This document shows, one piece after another, positions 39,701 through 51,700 of a stretch of 64,000 bases of DNA. The stretch lies in contig NC_083505.1 in NCBI RefSeq assembly GCF_032362555.1, positions 10,345,501 to 10,409,500 of the forward strand, written 5' to 3'. The DNA is from Amyelois transitella (lineage: Eukaryota > Arthropoda > Insecta > Lepidoptera > Pyralidae). Position numbers and translations under genes: made by a program. The notes under the pieces are model-generated. The model worked only from the letters and a program-made list of their open reading frames with translations, was not told the origin of the DNA and did no database searches. Within the stretch, counting starts at the first letter, position 1, and each line of letters opens with the position of its first letter.

Positions 39701-40091
39701 CTTGCTCGCCGAAGTGAGAGCACCGCAGCGCACGCGCAAGTTCTCCGTCACTAAGATGCTCGGCTCTCTCATAGGTAATTAATAATCTTTTTTACCTATC
39801 AGCAATTTATCCCTTTTAACTTCTATCTTTTACACATATCTTGAGACTATAACGGAATTTTTTAGGAAATAAAAGTAATCGATGATTTTTCTGGAAATGT
39901 CCACCTCTATGCTATATTAATATCAGAATAAATGCTTTTGAACCAATATATTTAGCAGGGTTCTATAATTCGATGACTTTATTGCAGGTGGTGCAAACAA
40001 CACCAGCCTAGCGAGCCGCAGCGGGTCGATGGTCGCATGCCCGCGCGTGCCGACGCCCGCGCGCGCGCCACTAGCGGCGGCGGCGCCCTGA
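33724..40091 (+). CDS. Ras-like small GTPase, RASL11/RERG-like group (6 coding exons)
   Basis: Spliced CDS: 33724-33796, 34645-34701, 34965-35065, 37898-38092, 39597-39774, 39988-40091; every junction is GT-AG, phases agree, and the product is 235 aa. Small GTPases switch between GTP and GDP states to relay signals. Seen: P-loop GSARVGKS (residues 17-24); switch I region YIGEYHSNTDLLYR (35-48); G3 as DVSG (64-67) followed by SN, with no Gln at the Ras Q61 position; IQWADACLLVYAVTD (78-92); G4 NKTDL (133-137); G5-like SFSEASV (159-165). The order, the RWAD-like stretch and the SxxEVSV-like G5 fit vertebrate RASL11 and insect 'RERG-like' proteins as I know them. A Pro/Gly/Ala-rich insert lies at about 109-127. 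The tail is basic then Ala/Pro-rich and has no CAAX box, so lipid anchoring is not evident. The start codon lies 21 bases after a splice acceptor, so there is an upstream untranslated exon. Family placement is confident; the exact orthologue is not. Confidence 0.9.
35066..37897 (+). other. Intron 3 of the GTPase gene (2.8 kb)
   Basis: Bounded by gcag|gtaatt and gatgcag|atc. It contains a minus-strand family A copy near its 3' end and no other recognised feature; the 85-codon minus frame at 35838-36095 has no domain. Confidence 0.75.
37746..37850 (-). repeat. Family A fragment just upstream of GTPase exon 4
   Basis: cataatcacgtct-like tail, cggggtagacagagccaata, gtcttg and ggccacgttcagctgtatgg. 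It ends 48 bases before exon 4, so it abuts the polypyrimidine/branch region. Confidence 0.75.
38093..39596 (+). other. Intron 4 of the GTPase gene (1.5 kb)
   Basis: Donor cag|gtatgt, acceptor ttgttacag|gta. A second ttacag|gta acceptor-like site lies 35 bases upstream (39561). No other recognised feature. Confidence 0.75.
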
Positions 40092-40835
40092 CCGGCCCCG
40101 GCGCCGGCGCACCGCGCGCGCTGATGCCTGGCCGGCGCCGGCGCCGTGTGGCTCGCGTGCCTACCCGTGCCCGCCCGCCTCATGTCGCCCGCCCCCCTAT
40201 CTGCCGCCATCTAAAATGGACCTAATTAGTTTTGACCGGTCTTGAACCGAACTTAGAATCTCATTTGATCTGAAGGTGACTTTAGAACAATAAGTACCCA
40301 CCTAAGCATAAGGAAAGTTTCTTAGTCGCGTGGATATGGTTGTTCGCAAATGTGGCTATAAAGAACGTATAGGGGATTTTGAGCTGGTTATGATGCGAGG
40401 CTCTTCGACTGGTGCTTAGTAACGCGAGCCTTCTATTCCATTAATTTTATTACCGCCGCTCTCACGGTGGTCTTGGTGTTAGGTGATGGTATCACCAAAC
40501 TGAACTACTTCGAACCTGATGATTCTCACCAAAGATTGGATCTAGTCTAACTTAAGTAGTATAAGCGAAACCACCAGAATTAGACGCATAAATAGTATAT
40601 GAAATCATACAATTCATGTGTCGTGTAATTTGGTAAATCTGGAAGAATTTTATACCTGTGTCAGGTAGTTCATGTAGCAAATGAATGTGCCATTTCAGAT
40701 ATCGATCAATATTTAACTGCTTTGTATTAATGTCAGTTTTTAAATATGTGTGTTTCATTATAATATGTGAACCAGTTCGTGTTATGAAATTCATGTACCT
40801 AGTATGCGTAATCTAATGATTATAATACGATGTGT

Positions 40836-40841
40836 AATAAA
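40836..40841 (+). terminator. Likely polyadenylation signal of the GTPase gene
   Basis: AATAAA about 745 bases after the stop at 40091, with another AATAAA at 40854. The interval is AT-rich and has no coding signal, consistent with a 3' UTR. Confidence 0.4.
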
Positions 40842-43589
40842 ATATTCTATTAAAATAAATTTTGACAATAATTGTTATAAGTATATAATTTACAAAATTA
40901 TCATCAAATAGTATTACGTGCCAAAACTTTATCGAATTTCAAAAATTTATTCATCATATTTATTAAATAATACTCATAACATGTTATTTGTAAACTAATG
41001 TTAATATATTGTAAAAAATATTATAATTGTAGATAGTTTGATCAGTTAGCCACCCGGCAGATTCAGGTACATAACTGTAAATTTTATAGTACCATAAATT
41101 GAAATGGGTGCTTTTACGTGGGTACTGATGTAAAAATAATTTTATGGTACCCTACCGACTTTCATTCCTGGATAAATTTCAACAACGGGTGGAGAGCTTC
41201 TCTTTGTACGCTGAGGTGCTGAATCTTTACGAGTTTGTATTCAAAATACAATATTCGGTGTATTGTACCTACGACATGGCCTAAAAACTTTTTGTACCAA
41301 AATTTTCTACTTTTACAAAGTAGTTGATGTGTAAGCAGTGTAAATAAGTATAAGCATATGTGCTATATAGTTATTTTTAAAATATAATTACATCTTCGGA
41401 CTCTAAATAAAATAGCCTAAAGGCTTATTAGCTTTTATAAAAAGGAAAACACCGAAAAACCCGAACCAAATATGTATGGAACGCACTATTCTTAGTCTTA
41501 CTACAATCGTGTAATAATTGTAAATAAATTTGAATTACTGACATACGTAAATGGTTCGGATATACAGTAATATGGTCCTTAAATCATTAGAAATTTATGA
41601 CTTGAGCTTTGAAAAAACAACGCGAACCAATTTTTTTAGAAATCATCTGCTTTCATATAATGAAAAATAAAGAAAGCTTTTTAATGCTGTTTATATATTG
41701 GTACATATTTAAATTTATATCATTATACCTATATAATTTGTTGTTTGTTGTATATTATGAAAATTCTGTAAAAACATGCATTATATGTGTGGAATATTGC
41801 TGTTTAAGGTACATACTTTTTGTCTAGTCATTTAGCATAAGGGCTGTGAAATAAATGAATGTATAATGAAACCGTGACCTGCAAAGATTTCATAGTCGAA
41901 GCAAGAATGATCGACTTTGACACTTCAATTATTGTACTACATCTGGAGATATTGAATAGCGTGTTGTATCTAAAACTGATATAAGAATACTTAACAGACC
42001 TGCTCCTTAAGGCGGCAGGGTGGTCATTTTGGACTCTGTGTTTTCTTATCTTAATATTCGATAAAGAGATTAATGAGATGTCTTGCTATTCGTACCTAAT
42101 CGAGAAACCCAATCTTAATTATTAAAAGCTGGTACATATTTGTACCATTTTTTTAATATAAAAATTCAACTAAGAAAAGTTTTAAATATTGTATAAGAAT
42201 TTATGATATTTTTCTTGTTTACGCACACTTCGTTATGTGTGGGTGTGTCAATACACTCTTAGGTACTACTTACGACTTTAAAAAGTAAAATTATTCTGAT
42301 CTAAATTACCTTCAAACACCTAAATATGTAAAAAAAAGAAATTCTTTATTCATAAATATCACCCACACATAAATAGAAGGCGAGAGAGAATTTGAAAAGG
42401 GAATAATTTTATTTTAAAAAATGTGTCATATTACGCATTTATGATGGCAAGAATCTGAAGTGTTGATAGATAGTACTAATGTTAAGCAGACTAAAACGAG
42501 TCGGAACTGATTGGATTAGTTGTATATAATTTGAATGACTAGCTTTAATATACTATTAAACGTTTCGTAAGATAATTATTTACGTGTTTTTTTACGATCA
42601 ATCACCCTTTTTTTACATTATATAGACTAGAAATTGATTTTTACTACAGAAAAATGGGCGTTTTTTGAAGAAAATATAGGGCCACATTGAAAAGTATACT
42701 TATCACTTTCGTCACCACCCACCCACCATCTTAATGTGATTTACTCAGTCGAGACCCTTGGTGAGCAAATGACAAGAACTCCTACAAAACAGATGACGAC
42801 AGTTATATAATAACATCATTATAAAACAATCTTCATTTAATAATATATAACTCAAAATCGATTTAGGTTCATGACCTTTAAGACAAATAAAAGACGCTAG
42901 TCGACTGATAAACAGGGCTTCCCACGCCCTACGAGACTTTTCTTGAATATTCCATAAAACATCGTATTGTCATGGACGTTTAGAAATAGTCCTATATTCA
43001 TTTTCGAAGTCTTACACAACATTGATTTCTATGTACCTTTTGGCGAATAGAAATTACAAATATACAGGAACACCGACGTATTTGGTATCTTTAAGATATA
43101 ATATAATATGGTAATGATAGTTTGCAAGATTTTAAAGAATAAATAAAAAAAATCTAGAAATTTGTTCCGCTGGAAACCTCAGTGTTCGTATGTAAGGTAT
43201 TGCGTTCACCTGTTAATCCTTAAACCTGGGAATTGTGATAAAACTAGTATGGTTCACACAAATTTCCATATTGACAATACAGATTTGAATAAACCGAGTG
43301 ATATAAATTACAGAAGCTTCGATACTGGTCTAGTATACAAGAAAAAATATGATGTGTTCCAAAGAAATTAACAAACTAAACTGAACTGAACGAACAGTAC
43401 AGGCAAATACACAAAACCAAAACATTAGCATAGAACTAGAACAAGTTATTGCAATATAAATAACTAACTTAAGTACGTTTTGTTACCTGCCTAAGGGCGC
43501 TCATTTCAATTTAAACTTGAAAAGTGCACAATCGCAAAGTCGAAATAAATATTAAATTGACAATGAAACTTCTCATTTCTGTTCTCTAC
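40842..43589. other. AT-rich intergenic region between the GTPase gene and Oli
   Basis: No supported gene; possible extended 3' UTR at the start. Short open frames (e.g. 41609-41827) are AT-driven and lack motifs. Confidence 0.5.
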
Positions 43590-43820
43590 ATATCACGCCT
43601 TTGCGGGATAGACAGAGTCAACAGTCTTGAAAGACTTAAAGGCTACGTTCAGCTAAGGTTTAATGATTGAGATTCAAACAGTGACAGATTGCTAGCCCAT
43701 AAAAAGAGTACCAATTTTATTAGCTTTGTGTTGGTTGGTATTGGGTCTTTCTAAGTCTTTATCCACGAGAATGATATGGATTCTATCCTATTCTAAAGTG
43801 CCGACAACTACACAGTTCCA
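43590..43820 (-). repeat. SINE-like family A copy
   Basis: tatcacgcctttgcgggata, gacagagtcaacagtcttga, attgagattcaaacagtgac and agattgctagcccat occur in minus-strand family order. The head is decayed. Confidence 0.8.
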
Positions 43821-44239
43821 ATGAATATAATGATCAAAGTTACGTTTTATTCAAAAAACCGTAACTGTTACTTAATTTGGTGACGTTGTGCCTATTGATC
43901 AGAAATTTAATTTTGAAGTGAATACTTAAACAAAATGTTCTTCATCTCTCTAACTCAAAGACGCTTACTAGGTTATTCATATCGTCTGTCTAATGCCTGT
44001 AAATCTCCGATATTTATGCCTCCCATTCAGTCAGCACACTTGCTGAATTACCCAATAAATTTTATTATTGAGATAATAGCGGAGTCCGGTAATAGCGGAT
44101 AAGTGAGTGATGATAAAATTAGTTTCTTTGAATAAACACCATCTATATTTATCACTAAAATCTGAATTCTTATTATTCGATTTCTTCGACTTTGACCTAT
44201 AATCTATACATATAATACATATAATAAAACGCAAAAAAT

Positions 44240-44438
44240 ATTTTGTCTGTACATTTAGTAGGTATTATGACTGAAATGGGTAGAGATTTTTTTTATATTT
44301 TTTGTCTGTCTGTCTGTATCTGACTGTATGATCACGCTTAGCTCTTAGCTTAAATATTTAACCGATTTAATTATAACCTTCACCAATTTTACATTCAACT
44401 CGAAATTTACGCGTACGAAGTCGCGGGCAACAGCTAGT
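44240..44438 (-). repeat. Family B-like element copy
   Basis: Ends in acgaagtcgcgggcaacagc followed by tagt, the complement of the family head, and contains ttgtctgtctgtctgtatct. A second degraded relative probably covers 44480-44790. Confidence 0.7.
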
Positions 44439-45169
44439 GTTACATATTAACATAACATTTATCTCTCTTTCATCTTTTCACTACATAATAAAGTCTGCCT
44501 TTTTTCTCTGTCTGTATGTACGCGCTAATCGAACGGTTTTTTTTCGTGTTTGAATGTTCCTCTATATGTAATTGACGAATAATATGACAAAATTTGAGGT
44601 TGGCTGCTGTTATGGCATTTTTCTTTTAGTTGCTACTTTATCCTCGAAAAATGATGGAGAGATTTTACTCTACTCGTCTAGCAATCACGTAGCGCAAGTG
44701 CTATTTTATTAATATCTGTTACCAGCAACTTCGCTCACCCAAATTATATTCAGTTATCACTAAGACTTTTGCATTTTTAATATAAGATTGAATAATGTTC
44801 CTTAACATTACAACATTTTATACACGAGCTCACCTTTGCGAGTCAGCGCCCGCGCCATTTACGGCCACCTAGCGCCAGAAATTTAATAGGTTAGTGAAAG
44901 TTTTATTACTGGCCGTTCTAAATATTTTTAGGGAAGTCAGTAAATAAATCGCTGTCGTAAAGTAAATAGTTTATTAGAAATTTTTCAACTTGGCATTTAC
45001 GCACGAGATATAATCTTTTATTGAATCCTAAATTTTTACAAGCTGACATTAAATAGAGACGCTAATTTCAATTCATTATTCTTGAATCTACCTTTCTTTA
45101 TAATAGTTACGTATATAAAATAAATTAAATCAGGTGTTACACAAATATACATTATTTAAAAGCAATTCG

Positions 45170-45429
45170 ATATAGCGCGCCGGTCATTCACGCGTTAAAA
45201 TAAATCACAATCGCATTCGGTTTGGAACAATGCTCGCGAGATGAGAAGGGTGCGCGCCCCAGCTGCGTGCCCCGATCGATCTGTGGACCGCGTCAACTTC
45301 CACATTACGCTCTGCACTGTCTGTCAACGCAGTTCCAAATTTAAACGCGTTCTTTGTACAAATTATTTTTAAAAATTTAAACAATAGACTAAATCGCCGG
45401 TGTGATGTGTTAATTGTTTTTTTTTAATA
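45170..45429 (+). promoter_or_regulatory. Oli: Probable Oli promoter and 5' UTR
   Basis: A GC-rich island immediately before the Oli start in an AT-rich background, with gcgcgccgg, a CAGCTG E-box at about 45262 and several CpG-rich stretches to about 45345. No convincing TATA box was found. The start site cannot be fixed from sequence. A smaller GC island at 44830-44880 may belong to the same control region. Confidence 0.45.
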
Positions 45430-48400
45430 ATGGAGGCGCGAAGGACTTGGGATGGTGTGCCACTGGGAGAGTCCCATTCGCCGCCACAATCTGTGCCTGG
45501 TAGAAGAACGCCGCTGGGGGCTGTCGGCCTTGGTGGTTTCTACATGCAAGGTGGCCAGCCCCCTCCGCCTCCACAGCATTGTTATCCCACTGATGAAAAT
45601 CAACCTGAACCTGGCACCAGCTATGCTCAGAGGTTAGTGTCTATTTCTACTAGATTTTGATTTATTATAAAAGCAAGTTGTTTTGCATGATTCAATCAAT
45701 GATTAAAAAATGATGATGAATTATCATTCATAATAGATATTGCAAAAAAATTAAATATTTATCTAAGACCGATTGCTTTTCTATGGTCATCTGTGGATTT
45801 ATCCCATTCTAAGCATGCGCACTAAACTTAGGGAGCATAAAACAATGTCACCCATAATTCATCTCTGAATAGCAAATAAGGAAGACCTTCGCATCCGGAC
45901 CTCTGTAAAGTACTATTTAGTACCTATATTAATCTTGCTATTATTTAAACCCATGATAACAAATAAGTTTTTCTTAAAAACTATGTTTATTTAATAACAA
46001 ACTATATGAAGTTACATTTTTATTTCGTCATTTGCGCTACTGAAGTATTGAACTACTTAATTTATTTAAAAATGAATGAGTTTACATAAAGAGAAAATAT
46101 AAATAATAAGAACGCTATTCCATAACAATTTAAGTATTAAGCTTTAAACCCTAAAGCTCTAAGACGTTTTTACCTGACATTGAAGTATTGTAAACATATG
46201 CCGGCAATAAATTATTGAGTATTTACTTAATACTTATTCAATAAAATAAAGAAAAAAAAGTACCTAAAACTATGAATAATATTTGTGCAAGCTTTTTGAA
46301 GACGTGATTAAATTTATATGTATTTTCTCGCATCAATTTATATATACCATATATTATGTCGATTTACATTTACAAACAACCACATGATCTAGTGCACATC
46401 TGTGCACAATACTGCCCGCGATCCCCTTCCCCTCACTACTTAATGTAGTGTTTTGTTCGCGTTGATCATGATTTTCGACGCTATTATTATTTGTAGACCT
46501 ATAAAAAGATTAGAAACGAAAAAGTATCGCAATCGAATTGGATTCCATTATAAATGAATGCAGTATGCGGCACGTAAATTGACATATGCTTAATGCATTA
46601 TTCTCGTTCATGTCAATCGAGGTGAGGTATGAGGCGTATGTTTGGTGACTGATAGCATCGCCATTTATATTTAAGTCATACTTACTTATTCTTGGAAGCT
46701 ATTATAATCTAACTAAATAGTGTAACCTCACTCTGTGTCACGTTCATCTTTGCGTATTCCCGATAGCAACCTCCAACAGGATGCTTTGGGGTTCATTTCT
46801 CTCGCCAATTAGACATATTTATAGCATCGGGAGCTTATTCATTTTTATACAATTCGATGATTGCAAATTTACTTCGTTCTATTAATTACTGCGCCGCCTC
46901 TAATAATCTCTCCGCTCGCGAGTATCCGCCACCGGCCAGTATCCCGAACATAGTCTATTGTTTGGCGAACAGTTATTTGGCACTTGTTCCGACCCCAGCC
47001 CCTTGTTCCAGTAAGTTTATGGCCGAAATGGGGATTGGAACTACTTTTAAGTACTTATAATAAACTTTGCAAAGAATGAGAATCAGTCTGTGTAATTTGT
47101 CCTGTATATATTATAGTATAATGAGAAAAGAATTATTATTGCCCCAGGAAAGACTCAAAAATGATTACTACTTTTCGTGAGTATTCGCTATTACGGATGC
47201 TCAGACTATCGAGTACTACTCTCATATTATACCAAGTAGCCACCAACTTCTTATAGCTCCAAACATTTTTTTTCATGTATGTTTATAAATATGTTTGTTT
47301 ATGTATAAAGCTGTCGAAAGCTACTAATACACATAAATACGTATGTAGAGAAATATTCCATACCTTTTCTTAGTATGACATAAAATGCAGACCATTACCG
47401 TCCGCTATTGGGAATCGCACCTTTATGCACGTGTTTTTGTGATTTTTTTAAACTTATAACACATTTTTAAACATTACAGGCCGATTGGAGATGGCAAATC
47501 TAAACAAAAGATGCGGCAAGGGAAAAGCGTACGACTGAACATAAACGCGAGAGAACGAAGAAGAATGCATGACCTGGTAAGTTGTCCTTACATTCTTTTC
47601 ATTGTTACAATATTAGATAGCATCCGTAGCTTTGCTCAAGTATAAATTTGTAACGCATGTGTTATTTTGATAGATAAGATATACTGCTGTAAAATTTCAT
47701 TCAAATCCAGTCAGTAGTCTAACACACACGTATTACGTATTCTACGACCTATATATAGTTGTAATTAATTCGAAAGCTTTAAAGTGTCACTTTACGTTTA
47801 TGTAAACCACGTCATACTTAATTTTCATTGGCAATTTCTATGGAAACATATCCATAGAAATTGCGGCATATCCTTTCTTAGTGCGCCTCCAGACTAGAAG
47901 GAGCCACATACGTACTCTAGTAGATTATAAAATAACATTCAGTTTTTATTTTAATTCCCTCATAAATCTGAAATCTATTGAGCCCATATATAACAATGTA
48001 AGTTAACAAAAATCCACCGACATATTTCAGAATGACGCACTAGACGAGCTCCGGAGCGTCATCCCCTACGCTCACTCGCCGTCGGTGAGGAAGTTGTCCA
48101 AAATAGCCACTCTTCTGCTAGCCAAGAACTACATCCTCATGCAGGCCAGTGCTCTTGAAGAACTAAGAAGGTAATTTTTTCTTAAAAAATATTTTTTACT
48201 ATGTCACTGGTTCAGTTTAGTTCTAAAAACATGGCATCAAATTGTTTAAGTAACAAATACTTCTTACAAACTAACAGCACTACATTTTCGAGGCTTAGCC
48301 CTCTCCACGATCATCTGCCATTTCGATCTCACTCTAGTTTCCCTGCTCCAAGATGTTTTCTTAACTAACTTTTTAAGGTCCCGTGGAGGCAAGCTACTCA

Positions 48401-48603
48401 TCGTTTCCTGTGCCGCCCTCGTGGTCTCAAATACTCATATAACACGTAAATAAATTTCCAGACTGGTGGCCTACCTCCAAGGCACTGCGACGGCGGCCGG
48501 CATCGTGCCACCTCCCGGGTTCGACCTGGCCGGCTTCCCCGCCGCCGCCAAGCTGCTACAGCCACCAACTGGGCCACCAGCTCCGCCCGAACCGCCTTCC
48601 TGA
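45430..48603 (+). CDS. Oli: bHLH transcription factor Oli / BHLHE22-BHLHE23 type (4 exons)
   Basis: Spliced CDS: 45430-45632, 47480-47576, 48031-48170, 48462-48603; all introns are GT-AG with matching phases, product 193 aa. The protein should bind E-box DNA as a dimer in the nucleus. Seen: a Gly/Pro-rich N-terminus with a PPPPP run (residues 1-67); a basic region [16 protein letters not shown] (85-100); helix 1 and loop [20 protein letters not shown] (101-120); helix 2 [20 protein letters not shown] (121-140); a Pro/Ala-rich C-terminus. The '[25 protein letters not shown]' type of core is diagnostic of the Olig/BHLHE22/23/Oli branch, which in flies and vertebrates acts in neuronal differentiation. 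It is short compared with vertebrate BHLHE22 because the flanks are reduced. An intron splits the basic region/helix 1 at DL|ND. The first ATG follows stops upstream and is the only one that fits exon 1. GC content in the coding exons is far above the surroundings. Confidence 0.93.
45633..47479 (+). other. Intron 1 of Oli (1.85 kb)
   Basis: Donor ag|gttagt and acceptor cattacag. AT-rich with no other supported feature; the 67-codon frame at 46857-47060 is not part of the gene. Confidence 0.8.
47831..47864. repeat. Perfect 14-bp inverted repeat in Oli intron 2
   Basis: Arm GCAATTTCTATGGA, loop aacata, exact complement at 47851-47864. It could be a small fold-back element remnant or an RNA hairpin. 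Confidence 0.85.
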
Positions 48604-48820
48604 GACCCACACATCAAACTTGAACCTTAAGCTCATAATGCAACAATATTGTGAATTACCAAGAAGAAACTTTCAGAACACTCATAGAAATCAAAATAGT
48701 ATAGTAGTCCTATATTATTACAATTTCTATGTGGACACTAAATTCTACGTTTCATAACAGTCGTACGTGAATCCTATGATGTTATTTAGACCGATATATA
48801 AAAAGAAACAATTTTATTCA

Positions 48821-48826
48821 AATAAA
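48821..48826 (+). terminator. Oli: Likely Oli polyadenylation signal
   Basis: AATAAA 218 bases after the stop codon, followed within 30 bases by a T/GT-rich stretch. Other AATAAA hexamers occur at about 48904 and 49299, so longer 3' ends are possible. Confidence 0.5.
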
Positions 48827-48829
48827 AAA

Positions 48830-51244
48830 ATCAGTCCTAAGTTTATTATATCTGTTGCTCAATTAATGTCTAATTAAAATTGATCAAATTTATGCAATAT
48901 TTTTAAATAAATAGGGATTGAGTGACTAAAAAGAGGTTGATAAATGACGTAATGAAATTAATGTTTGGACGAGAATATTTTAAGTTGGATGTGAGAGACT
49001 TGTCTTTGTCGAAGAGGAAATGATTTGCTAATAGGTGTTTGTGCAATGCAAAAATATTGCAAATCGATTTTTTTACCTAACAACCAGTAAAACCAAGGCA
49101 AATTTTACACAAACTCGAATAAGTAGATAGGAAAAAGTGATATAACCGTCTTTTTATATTTTGTATTAATGTGTAGTAATTATTAGGTAAATCTGCTCTT
49201 AGAGTATTTAATTTTTAAACAATCCCTTGCCAAAACTATTTGAGGTAGTGACATAATTGAATAAGATTTAGGACAAATATTATGTATGATTGTTTATAAA
49301 TAAATTTTGTTCTAGTACTCAAGATTCTCAAACTTTGTAAACTAAAGTAATTCTTACGTATTTACTCGATAATTATAATTAAATTAATTTCTCATTCATC
49401 TGGTAAGAGAATGAGACTGTGAATCAATGTGCCAAATAAACTAAGTAGATAGTTTCGGTGTAAGATTGATCGTTGTTAAGAAAGTAATATATAAGTAAAC
49501 TTAAAATTTCATGAGTAGATACGTTGACGTCCAACATTGTCAGTTAGTGTTACGTCCTTACTGATTTAGCATATATTTATATTACTTACGTTAATAAATC
49601 TAGTCATAGTTATAATGTAGTTAATAATTCTTATGTCGGAACGGGAAAGACCACAGCAATATAGTTACATAGCGAAAATATGAAATCCACCCTTGATATT
49701 TCTAAAGTGAAAAGGTGACTGTTTAAACGCTTAAGTTATTAGCATTCCTACACATACATTTAGTTATAATAACGAGGGCAACCTTTAAAGTAGTATAGTA
49801 AATATTTATGAAAATCATGAAAGCCGTGGGAAAAGTTATTTAAAACAAGTGTTAAAACGATTTGTCCTTTTGGCAAATCAAATTTGGCAGGCAACACAGG
49901 TACCTAGGTGCTTTCATTTAACGCTCAAAATTAATCAACAAAATTAATATTTAGCTATTTTAAAGACTTTTATAATTTGGATCTGATCTGAACCCCCGTC
50001 ACGCAAAACGACGTTGCGCTTGCCATGCTACGGGTTCTGGGATAAAGGGTCTAAGACCTTCATTAAATTACCATTTTGAATTAATCTGTTACGATATTTT
50101 TCCCAGAAAAATTCAAATCATATAATTTCGACACTAAGTAAGTTTTTGCAAAAAGTTTAAGGACTAAGAATAGGAATGCCAAAGTATAATGTGATTGTTA
50201 TTAGCAATAAATTAAGTGAAAAAATAAAGTGACTCCATGTAACCACTTGTTTTTTACTTCTGTTCTTACAAGCCATATTTTAATTGAATCCTTAGTCATC
50301 TACTGATAGTCGCTATTTTTATCTCCTGGGTTATCTCCACTCATTAATTCATTTTACGTACAAATATTTAGAGAGATTCAAATTATTTGTATCTACATAA
50401 GCCGTTCATCACCAAAACCACTTAATATGAGAAGTAAAGAAAATACTAATAGTATTAGAACCCAAGTACAAATAGAACCGCTTGACGTGATTCCGAGGAT
50501 CGAATCCTAACAGCAAAATATAAGAAATAAGCTAATGTCATGGAAATTAAATCTATGATAAGAAAAAAAGAGCATGGAAATAAAATTCTTCTAATTTCCT
50601 AATTAAAATAAAGAATTTCGTTTCACGTTCCCAATAAAGCCTTCTTTGAGAAATCGTGAGAACTACGAACAATTTCGTAGCTCAAAAGCAGATTCGTAGC
50701 ACCGAGGCGCGTAGAGCCTGCTGCGGAACAGCATTTGCAGAGAAATGTTCACGTATTTTATTTGTCCGATAGTCCAATAGATGGCGTTGTGCCGACTAAG
50801 ACGAAGGGATCCATAATCTAATGCAAAAATGCGCTCTTTTTTAATTTAAAGTATACTAAATCTTAGTACATCTTTTGATAATAAATTATCGAGTGTGTTT
50901 TTATACTTCATGTTAAATTAATCGATTTTTTTTTTAATATCTAGGTACCGCTAATGCTCAGATAATAGTGTTAGAATGATTAATTGCCTAGACATCCGCT
51001 GCTTTTGTTTCAGGTAAGTCTCCATAGCAACAGAAATAAGGCAAAAAGTAGGTACCGACTGGAACGAGTAAAAACAGGTAGCTATGTATATGTTAACATA
51101 TCTACAGACGCTGTGTAGGACATACTACGTAGGTTCCACACAAATGCCACGCCCCAACCTTGTTCTTGTAATGATTAGGTAGGTACGCTACTTTTTAAAT
51201 AAGGTCTAAGAATATAGAAATACATACTCTATTTACATACATAA
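48830..51244. other. AT-rich intergenic region after Oli
   Basis: No supported gene. 50650-50730 has gctacg/cgtagc words shared with 14920-15005. At 51001-51019 an acceptor tract directly abuts a donor. Confidence 0.5.
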
Positions 51245-51355
51245 TACTCATTTTACCTGAGTAAGTAGGCAGAGACTACTTTCTACTTGCCATGATCTTT
51301 GCATACTTCGTTTGCTTCATCCACATTCATCTTTCTCTTGATGCAAGCTCGTCGG
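51245..51355 (-). repeat. Family C repeat fragment
   Basis: taggcagagactactttcta and cttgccatgatctttgcata, then atgcaagctcgtcgg, the complement of family C in the same order as at 3583. Confidence 0.65.
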
Positions 51356-51479
51356 TACATCAGTCTCTTCATGCAACCTCCCTTATCATCAGGAAAGATA
51401 TCTTTAACCTGTTTTTTTTCAGGACGTCTCCAATTTGATCAAGATACATCGTCTAGGCTAGGCCTTCTAAAGAGAGGGA

Positions 51480-51700
51480 GTGGTGGTAACGCACGTTGGT
51501 AAAGCCAGGTTTTGCCGCCACTGCCATGGCTAATACTTACTTAGGTGCCAATTATTTTTTTCTGAGCTACTACGAGTACCTTCTTAAGTTTTATTGCTAA
51601 CCGATGCTTTTACAATGAGGGAAAACATCATAGGAAACCTGCTCATTAAAACTAAGAGAATGCAAAGGTTACGGAGGTCAAATGTTCAGTTATATCCTTT
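51480..51700 (-). repeat. Family D element, diverged
   Basis: accgatgcttttacaatgag, ggaaaacatcataggaaacc and aaaggttacggaggtc are the complement of the family D words at 24955. Confidence 0.6.

Noticed and set aside
45452..45637. Second open frame across Oli exon 1
   Set aside because: Shadow of the GC-rich coding exon; it does not join the bHLH exons in phase.
49239..49260. let-7-like tgaggtagtg
   Set aside because: Only the first nine or ten bases match mature let-7, and no hairpin precursor surrounds it.
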